DNA from: an uncultured Holophagales bacterium
GTDB lineage: Bacteria; Acidobacteriota; Thermoanaerobaculia; UBA5066
DNA: 9,365 bases
Assembly (NCBI GenBank): GCA_937864895.1
Contig: CALMDF010000042.1
Span: 1-9,365 of the forward strand
Direction of reading: 5' to 3'
Of this stretch, positions 1-6,500 are shown one piece after another; position 1 is the first letter of the stretch; each line of letters starts with the position of its first letter. The notes under the pieces were generated by a model. That model was not told the DNA's origin and did not search any database. It saw only the letters and a program-made list of their open reading frames with translations. A program made the position numbers and the translations under genes.

Positions 1-2
1 CC

Positions 3-104
3 GAGCCGGAGCCTGCTCCCGCGTCCGCGCGGGCGCAGGCCGCCTCCGCGCCGGCGCCCGCGGTTCCCGAGCCCGCACCCGCGCCTGTCGCGGCCCCGGA
101 GCCC
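3..104 (+). other. Ala/Pro/Glu low-complexity linker region inside the partial first gene
   Basis: The first 34 visible codons encode almost only Ala, Pro and Glu with a few Ser, Val, Arg and Gln, including imperfect PEPAPAP and APAPAVPEP units. At DNA level this is a run of gcg/ccc/ccg codons. Such stretches are usually flexible, extended interdomain linkers, which suggests a separate folded domain upstream of the window. Confidence 0.7.
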
Positions 105-1004
105 ATCGCGTGGGGCTCGCCGCGGACGCCCGCCGAGATCCTCCTCGACGGCCGGGCCCGCGAGCTCGCCGACGAGCTCTTCGTCCTCGCGGGCGAGCTC
201 AGGTTCGGCTCGCCCGACGACCGCCGGCGCCAGCTGAAGCGGCGGGTGGAGAAGGAGCTCGCGCCGCTGCCGAAGGACTCCCGCTCGCGCTTCCTGGAGC
301 TCCTCAGGCGCTATTTCCCGGTCCTCCCGGCCGGGGCCGGCGTCGACCCGGAGATCCCGCGGCTGCGCAGGAAGATCGAGGAGCTGGAGAAGAGGCAGGT
401 CGAGGAGGCGCCGTCGAAGAGCGTCGCCCGCGGCAAGGCGCAGGCCGCCGCCGCCGGGGGCGCGCTTCCCCTGCGCCAGCTCGTCCACGGCGAGGACCTT
501 GGTCAGGCGGACCGGAACGTCCTCGTTCTGCGCAAGGTCGTCGAGTACGCCCTCGCGATGGAGGGGATGACCCTCGGGCTCATCCAGTCGCTGACGATGC
601 CCGGAAACGAGACGATGGCCTTCAAGCTCCCCGGCTTCAAGGAGACGCTCCGGAGCTTCCTCCACGGCATCGAGCAGGGGAAGCCGGTGAGCGTCCAGCG
701 CGTGGAGGAGTACCTCGACGAGCTCAAGAAGTGGCAGGTCGCGATCCTCGCGGCGTTCCACCAGGCGCCCGGCGAGTGGTTCGACCGTCTCTGGAAGAAG
801 ATCAACCCGGTGACCCTGGAGTCGGCGCCCCGCAGCGCGGGGTGGAAGCTCAGGGGCGAGGCGGCGGAGTGGTGGGACCTCTACAAGATCGCCGTCCGCG
901 ACCTCTCCCCCGACCTCGTCAACGACCAGATCCTCCAGGGCGTGGCCCGCCTGTCGAAGGAAGAGCTCGAGAAGCTGAAACGGAACCAGCGAGGAGAGAA
1001 CTGA
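3..1004 (+). CDS. T6SS-associated FHA-type (Fha/TagH-like) protein, C-terminal part; 5' end outside window
   Basis: The reading frame is already open at the first base, so only the last 333 residues are visible. The first 34 visible residues are an Ala/Pro/Glu linker. A helical charged segment follows (starting TPAEILLDG), then a short likely coiled coil (IPRLRRKIEELEKR), then a C-terminal domain. The order of features in that domain parallels the conserved C-terminal region of T6SS FHA proteins: a helix before an NETMAFKLPGF stretch, a helix with LDELKKWQVAILAAFHQA (family: ...DLRAHQLALLAGM...), then WFDRLWKKINPVTLE (family: ...LLERFDPEALE), then EWWDLYKIAVRDL (family: LWELYRERY). In known systems such proteins bind phosphothreonine partners through an N-terminal FHA domain and promote assembly; that domain would lie upstream and is not seen. 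The linker fits an FHA-linker-C-domain layout. The stop overlaps the tssJ start. The family match is from memory of the pattern, so confidence is moderate; another T6SS accessory protein is possible. Confidence 0.55.
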   Translation, partial: EPEPAPASARAQAASAPAPAVPEPAPAPVAAPEPIAWGSPRTPAEILLDGRARELADELFVLAGELRFGSPDDRRRQLKRRVEKELAPLPKDSRSRFLELLRRYFPVLPAGAGVDPEIPRLRRKIEELEKRQVEEAPSKSVARGKAQAAAAGGALPLRQLVHGEDLGQADRNVLVLRKVVEYALAMEGMTLGLIQSLTMPGNETMAFKLPGFKETLRSFLHGIEQGKPVSVQRVEEYLDELKKWQVAILAAFHQAPGEWFDRLWKKINPVTLESAPRSAGWKLRGEAAEWWDLYKIAVRDLSPDLVNDQILQGVARLSKEELEKLKRNQRGEN

Positions 1005-1483
1005 TGACGAACTTCGCGCCCCGCAATCTCGTCCGGCTCGCCGCCGGCGGCATCCTCGCCGCCGCCCTTCCCGCCCTCACGGCGTGCTCCTCCGCGGGCA
1101 CGGTCTCCTTCCGCTGCGGCCCGCAGATCAACGGCGGCCTCGCCCTGGCCGTCGACGTGATCCGCGCGACCGAGGCGGAGTCGAGGAAGATCCAGGAGAT
1201 GGGCGAGAAGTGGTTCTACGACCAGACCCGCTTCAACATCCAGGGCCAGAACCGGATCCAGACCGTCACCTTCACGACGGGCGAGGGCGCCGGGTCGTGC
1301 GACAAGACCGTCTCCGTCCCCGTCTCCAAGGGAGAGAAGTACCTCGTCATCATCGCCGACTACAAGTTCCAGAACCCCGACCCGACGAAGCACGTCGTCG
1401 TCCTCTCGCGCGAGAAGTGGGTGGGCCAGAAGATCCTCGTCTCCGTGCTCGAGAGGGAGCTCTCCGTAGAGCGCCGCTTCTGA
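1004..1483 (+). CDS. tssJ: T6SS outer-membrane lipoprotein TssJ
   Basis: A 159-residue protein; in T6SS, TssJ is anchored to the inner face of the outer membrane and its globular domain binds the periplasmic C-terminus of TssM. Residues 1-27 form a lipoprotein signal (Arg8 and Arg11, then an Ala/Gly/Leu core) ending in the lipobox LTAC, with Cys28 the predicted lipidated residue. Position +2 is Ser, not Asp, consistent with outer-membrane sorting. The mature part is about 130 residues and beta-rich, and its KYLVIIADYKF and KILVSVLERELSV strands resemble the late strands of TssJ. The first half is divergent, and two further cysteines (38, 99) are present. The ATG overlaps the preceding stop (TGATG) and follows a GAGGAGAG ribosome binding site at 991-998, which fixes the start well inside a longer open frame. 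Position directly before tssK supports the call. Confidence 0.85.
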   Translation: MTNFAPRNLVRLAAGGILAAALPALTACSSAGTVSFRCGPQINGGLALAVDVIRATEAESRKIQEMGEKWFYDQTRFNIQGQNRIQTVTFTTGEGAGSCDKTVSVPVSKGEKYLVIIADYKFQNPDPTKHVVVLSREKWVGQKILVSVLERELSVERRF

Positions 1484-1492
1484 CGGGGTCCC

Positions 1493-2851
1493 ATGAAGAA
1501 GACGCCGCAGGTCCTCTGGGCCGAGGGGATGTTCCTCCGGCCCCACCACCTCCAGACGGCAGAGCGCTATCGCGAGGAGGCCCTCCAGCGGGAGATCCAG
1601 CGGATCCAGCCGTTCTTCTACGGCCTGCAGTCGCTGGACGTGGCGCCGGACCAGCTCGAGAACTTCGTCTTCGAGATCCGCGACGTCTCCCTGAAGCTCA
1701 AGGACGGCACGGCGCTCTCCTCCGACTCGACCCTGAAGATCTCGCCGCGGAGCTTCAAGAACGAGCTCGACAAGGCGGGGGGACGCATGCGCGTCTTCCT
1801 CGGCGTCCCGGTCATGCGCGAGACGGCCCCGAACACGTTCTCGCCGGGCGAGGGGCCCGCCGGGGTCGACCGGCGCTACGTGGCCGAGAACACCGAGGCC
1901 CTCGACGAGAACACGGGGACGAACCCCCAGCCCGTCGGCGTGAGGCGCTGCAGCGGGAAGCTCTTCTTCGGGGCCGAGAGCCAGGAAGGCTACGAGTGCC
2001 TCGAGCTCGCCGTCGTCGAGCGGTCGGGCTCGGGGAGGAACTTCCCGGTCCTCTCGAGGGAGTTCATCCCCTCGCTCACCGAGCTCGGGGGCTCGAAGAC
2101 GATCCAGACCCTCTGCGACGGCGTCACGAACCGGATCGAGGCCAAGCACCGCCTCCTCCTGACGGACGTCTCGCAGGGCCGGCTGACGATCTCCTCCGAG
2201 GGGACCTCTGGCTGGCAGGCGATCATCAAGCTCCAGATCCTCGGGAGCTTCCTCTTCCTCTTCCAGCAGCTCACGCGCATCCCGCGGATCCACCCGTTCC
2301 ACATCTACACCGAGTTCGCGCGGCTCGCGGGCGAGCTCTCCATCTTCGACGACGGCAAGATCCCGGTCAGGATCCCGGTCTACGACCACGACAAGCTCGG
2401 GCCCTGCTTCCACGAGACCTGCCGCGTCATCGAGGCCCTGCTCGAGAAGATCGTCGCCTCGCGCTTCGTCAAGGTCGATTTCGTCCTCCGGGACGACCTC
2501 CTCGTCGCGGACCTCCTCGAGGAGTGGCTCGCGACGCAGACCGAGGTCTTCCTCGCCATCGAGGCGGAGATGGAGGAGAAGGACCTCCGCGGCCGGATCG
2601 TGACGATGAAGCTCGGCACGGTGCGCGACATCCCGGTCCTCCGACAGAGGCGCCTCTTCGGCCTCGACCTCGAGCTCCTCAAGAGGACGCCGGCGGGCCT
2701 CCCGCAGCGGGAGGACTACTTCTACTTCAAGGTGGAGAAGGAAGGCCCCTACTGGACGAACGTCGTGAGGGACAGGAACGTCGCCCTCTCCGACGCCCTC
2801 GACCCGAAGCTGAAGTTCTCGCTCTACATCATCACCAAGCCCGGGAGCTGA
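1493..2851 (+). CDS. tssK: T6SS baseplate protein TssK
   Basis: A 452-residue protein, the usual length for TssK. TssK is a cytoplasmic trimer that joins the baseplate wedge to the TssL/TssM cytoplasmic domains. The diagnostic N-terminus is intact: VLWAEGMFLRPHHLQ at residues 7-21 (family: VxWxEGMFLxPQHFQ). A second family segment lies at about residues 244-286, with RIPRIHPFHIYTEFARLAGEL (family: L.HP..LY.ELLRLAGEL). The C-terminal domain ends with DYFYFKVEKEGPYW and KLKFSLYII, as in the receptor-like C-terminal domain that contacts the membrane complex. The start is 9 nt after tssJ with only a weak purine run (GGGG, 1485-1488), so translation probably relies on coupling to tssJ; the conserved motif begins at residue 7, so this start is secure. 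One base separates its stop from the tssL start. Confidence 0.97.
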   Translation: MKKTPQVLWAEGMFLRPHHLQTAERYREEALQREIQRIQPFFYGLQSLDVAPDQLENFVFEIRDVSLKLKDGTALSSDSTLKISPRSFKNELDKAGGRMRVFLGVPVMRETAPNTFSPGEGPAGVDRRYVAENTEALDENTGTNPQPVGVRRCSGKLFFGAESQEGYECLELAVVERSGSGRNFPVLSREFIPSLTELGGSKTIQTLCDGVTNRIEAKHRLLLTDVSQGRLTISSEGTSGWQAIIKLQILGSFLFLFQQLTRIPRIHPFHIYTEFARLAGELSIFDDGKIPVRIPVYDHDKLGPCFHETCRVIEALLEKIVASRFVKVDFVLRDDLLVADLLEEWLATQTEVFLAIEAEMEEKDLRGRIVTMKLGTVRDIPVLRQRRLFGLDLELLKRTPAGLPQREDYFYFKVEKEGPYWTNVVRDRNVALSDALDPKLKFSLYIITKPGS

Positions 2852-2852
2852 C

Positions 2853-3530
2853 ATGGACTACACCACCGAGCTGTTCAAGGTCGCGGCGAAGGAGTTCCTC
2901 TTCCTCTCGTCGTTCCGGCAGAAGGTGCGCAAGGGCGTCCGCGCCGACATCGAGGACGCCGCGGCGGACCTCGACGAGATCTTCCGCGAGCAGGCCTCCG
3001 CGGTGAGGCAGGATCCCCGGCTCCAGGCGCTCTACGACCAGGCGCGCTACCCGCTCGTCGTCCTCGCGGACGAGATCCTGATCCACTCGGGGTGGGAGTT
3101 CGCGCGCGACTGGCAGGACCGCCTCCTCGAGGAGAAGTACTTCCGGTCGAACATCGGCGGGGACCAGTACTTCGCCATCGCCAAGGAGCTGAAGCCCGAG
3201 GACGTCGAGCTCGCCTCCATCGTCTACGCGGGGCTCGCCCTCGGCTTCCGCGGCAAGTACCGCGAGCGGCCGGAGAAGCTCGCCGAGGTGCGCAAGAGCA
3301 CCTACCGCCTCCTGTCGGAGTACCTCGCCTCGCAGAGCGACAAGATCACCCCCGAGGCCTACACGGTCCTCGCGTCGGCCGGCAAGCGCCTGAACCCGGT
3401 CGTCACGCTCGGGCGGGTCGCGATCATCAGCTTCGGCGTCCTGCTCATGTACTACCTCCTGACGTTTCTCCTCTGGGGCTCGCTCATGAGCGAGATCCGG
3501 ACGGCCGCCCGCGCGGTCGGGGTGCTGTGA
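2853..3530 (+). CDS. tssL: T6SS inner-membrane protein TssL (DotU/IcmH family), short form
   Basis: A 225-residue DotU-family protein. TssL is a C-tail-anchored inner-membrane protein whose cytoplasmic hook-like domain binds TssM and TssK. Visible signatures are ARYPLVVLADEILIHSGWE at about residues 64-82 (family: ..YalvalvDE.il....W), KYFRSNIGGDQYF at 95-107, and GLALGFRGKYRERPEKLAE at 127-145 (family: lGFeGrYr....L..lr). A single hydrophobic helix at about 187-209 (VAIISFGVLLMYYLLTFLLW) precedes a 16-residue periplasmic tail. There is no OmpA-like peptidoglycan-binding extension, so if the complex is wall-anchored that domain must come from another protein. The ATG follows the tssK stop by one base, with GGGAG at 2843-2847 as ribosome binding site inside the end of tssK, implying strong coupling. 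The 3' neighbour tssM starts 8 nt after its stop. Confidence 0.95.
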   Translation: MDYTTELFKVAAKEFLFLSSFRQKVRKGVRADIEDAAADLDEIFREQASAVRQDPRLQALYDQARYPLVVLADEILIHSGWEFARDWQDRLLEEKYFRSNIGGDQYFAIAKELKPEDVELASIVYAGLALGFRGKYRERPEKLAEVRKSTYRLLSEYLASQSDKITPEAYTVLASAGKRLNPVVTLGRVAIISFGVLLMYYLLTFLLWGSLMSEIRTAARAVGVL

Positions 3531-3538
3531 GGTAGCCC

Positions 3539-6500
3539 ATGTACGAGTTCCTCGACCTCCTCGGCCGACTTCCCAAGCCGATCAAGACCCTCGGGCTCGT
3601 CTTCCTCCTCATGCCGGTGTGCATCGTCGTCGCGCGGGCGCTCGGCTTCGGGCAGTACTGGTGGGCCGTCGTCGGCGGCCTCATCGTCATCGCGCTCGCG
3701 ATCGCCGCGTTCGACGCCATCGTGAAGAAGGGCGACAAGGCGAGGGGCGGGGCCTTCGAGAAGGACCTCGCGCGGGACGCCCAGGGGGGCGGCGGCGCTT
3801 CCAAGCAGGAGGTCCGCGAGGCCGTCCGCGAGCTCTCCCAGAAGTGGACCGAGTCGCTCGCCCAGCTCAAGGGGACGGGCCTGCAGATCTACTCGCTCCC
3901 CTGGTACCTCCTCATCGGCGAGCCGCAGTCGGGCAAGTCGACGACGCTCAAGAACTCCGGCCTCGAGTTCCCCGTCGGCGGCGACGGCCTCTCCGGCTCG
4001 GGAGGCACGCGCAACTGCGACTGGTGGTTCGCGAACGAGGCCGTCATCCTCGACACGGCCGGCAGGTTCACCTTCCAGGAGGAGGCGGCCCCGGACGCCA
4101 CGGAGTGGTCGACCTTCCTGAAGATGCTGAAGAAGTACCGCAGGGACTGCCCGATCAACGGCGTCCTCGTGGTCATCCCGGCCACCTCCCTCCTCGAGGA
4201 CACGCAGGAGGAGCAGGACAAGAAGGCCGCGAACATCCGGACGAAGCTCCTGAACCTCCAGCGCGTCCTCGAGATCCGCTTCCCGGTCTTCATCATGGTC
4301 ACCAAGGCCGACCGGATCCTCGGGTTCTCGGAGTTCTTCTCGAAGCTCGACCCGGTCGACCAGCGGCAGCTCGTCGGCTGGTCGAATCCGAACGGCCCCG
4401 ACAAGCCCTACGCCCTCTCGACCTTCGACGAGGCGTACGAGGAGATCCTCAACCGGGTTCACAAGCTCCGGATGAAGTTCACGGCGAACGAGGAGATCGT
4501 CCAGAACGTCGACCGGATCTTCGTCTTCCCCGAGGAGCTCCGGGCCCTGAGCGACTCCCTCAAGCGCTACTTCCAGGGGGTCTTCCTCGAGACCCGCTAC
4601 GACGACCCGTTCGTCTTCCGCGGCTTCTACCTCTCCTCGGGCGTCCAGCAGGGCAAGCCGATCGCGCGGGCCACGCGCGAGCTCCTCGGCAGCTCGGCCG
4701 AGGGGATCCTCGAGAACCTCGAGCAGATCTTCAAGCGGTCGCGGGCCTTCTTCATCAAGGACTTCTACGAGAAGAAGGTCTTCCCCGAGCAGGGGCTCAT
4801 CGCGCGGACGAAGGCGGCCGTCCAGAAGGAGAAGACGACCGTCTGGGTCATCCGGGGCCTCTCGGCCTTCATCGTCCTGCTCGTCCTCATGGGGATGATC
4901 CCGGCTTTCATCGGGCTGAAGCGCATCGTCGAGCCGATCAAGCGCCACGTCGCCGCCGCCCAGGAGTGCGTCGAGAAGGAGCCGTGCTCGATCCCGAAGG
5001 CCTACGGCATCTCGCGCGACCTCTACAGGAGCCAGCTCGAGATCGGCAAGCACCCCTTCATCTTCGCGATGTTCTTCCGCGGGGCGGCGTCCGGCGAGCT
5101 CTCGGACCTCCTCGGGAAGATCAACCAGAAGCTCTTCTTCGCGCGGGTCGCCAACCCGCTCATGAAGGAGGGCGAGGCCCGGATGGCCCAGCTCGACTGG
5201 GCGGGGCCCTACGACTACCGGACCTTTTTCGGCGCCCTCGAGAGCCACCTGAAGTGGTGGACGGTGAAGAAGGGCGTCGCCGGGCCCGACCAGAAGCCGC
5301 TCGTCCCGGCTTCCGAGCTGAAGATCGTCCCTCTCATCCAGTTCTGCCAGAACACGAAGGGGATGCCCTCGACCGCGCAGTCGAAGGAGATCGACGACTG
5401 GGTCACCTCGATCGCCACCGACGGCACGCCGGACCAGATCGTCGCGGCCTTCCTGAAGGAGGCGCCGAAGGACCCCGAGACGATCCAGGTGCCCGACCCC
5501 GGGGCGGCGATCCGCAAGTTCGAGGAGTTCTGGGCCGTCGCGAACCTCGCGCGGTGGGACTTCCAGCTGAACCAGCTGCTCGCCCTCTACGTCCAGAAGT
5601 ACTCCGAGCTCCTCAAGGTCGAGGACCCTTCCTCGAAGGGCTACCTCGACCGGACGGCGGCGACGGGGAAGGAGTTCCGGGCGGTCTACGACAACACCAC
5701 GAAGCACCTCGCGACCTCGAAGCCCGGGAGCAAGGAGTTCCCGGGGTTCGGCCCGGACGACTGGCGCCGGAACTTCGACGCCGACTACGACAAGCTCATG
5801 CGCTTCACGATCGTCGTCCCGGGCGTCGTGAACGAGAACGTCAGGAACCGGATCAAGGGCCAGATGGACTCGGACTGGAAGAACCTCGAGGCCCAGGTCC
5901 TGGCTTACGCCTACCTCGTCGTCCCGGACCCGCAGAACCCGTCGAAGAAGTCCTGGAGCCCCTCCGCGGCGGCGATCTCGCCGATGCTCGCCGAGGTGAC
6001 GGCGTATGCCGACCTGGCGGCGTTCGAGGTGGCCGAGAACCCCGCGGGCGTCGTCGAGGAGGCGTTCCGGAAGTCGACGCCGGCCGACCAGAAGGCGACG
6101 CTCGAGGCCTTCTCGAAGAAGCAGGTCGACGCCAGGGCGAAGGCGACGGCGAACGTGGTCGCGATCGCGGGAATTCCACCCGACCAGAAGGCGCTCTGGC
6201 AGGATTCCACCCTCGCGGCTTTCGTCCCTCGGACGGCGGACCTCGCCCTGGTCTACCGCGTCCTCCCGTACACGCAGCAGTTCCTCGACCGGTCCATCGG
6301 GCCGACGTGCCCCGAGAACGTCTGCTTCACGCGCAACCACGCGCAGCAGATGATCCCGCTCGGCGTCTCGTACATCAGCTTCGCGGAGGCCTCCTCCATC
6401 GCGACGCGCCCCGACGTGGACCAGCTCGCCCAGGCGCACGCCGAGACCATGGTCGACTACCTCAGGCGCTACATCGACCGCTTCGCCGGGCGAGGCGGCG

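Noticed and set aside
110..1003. Upstream extension of the tssJ frame
   Set aside because: The residues before the ATG at 1004 are Arg/Pro/Gly-rich nonsense overlapping the FHA-like gene. The lipoprotein signal and ribosome binding site place the true start at 1004.
881..2854. 657-codon open frame on the minus strand
   Set aside because: It lies opposite the 3' end of the FHA-like gene, tssJ and tssK. The translation is dominated by Arg, Leu, Glu, Asp and Val with no domain signature, the usual antisense shadow of GC-rich coding DNA.
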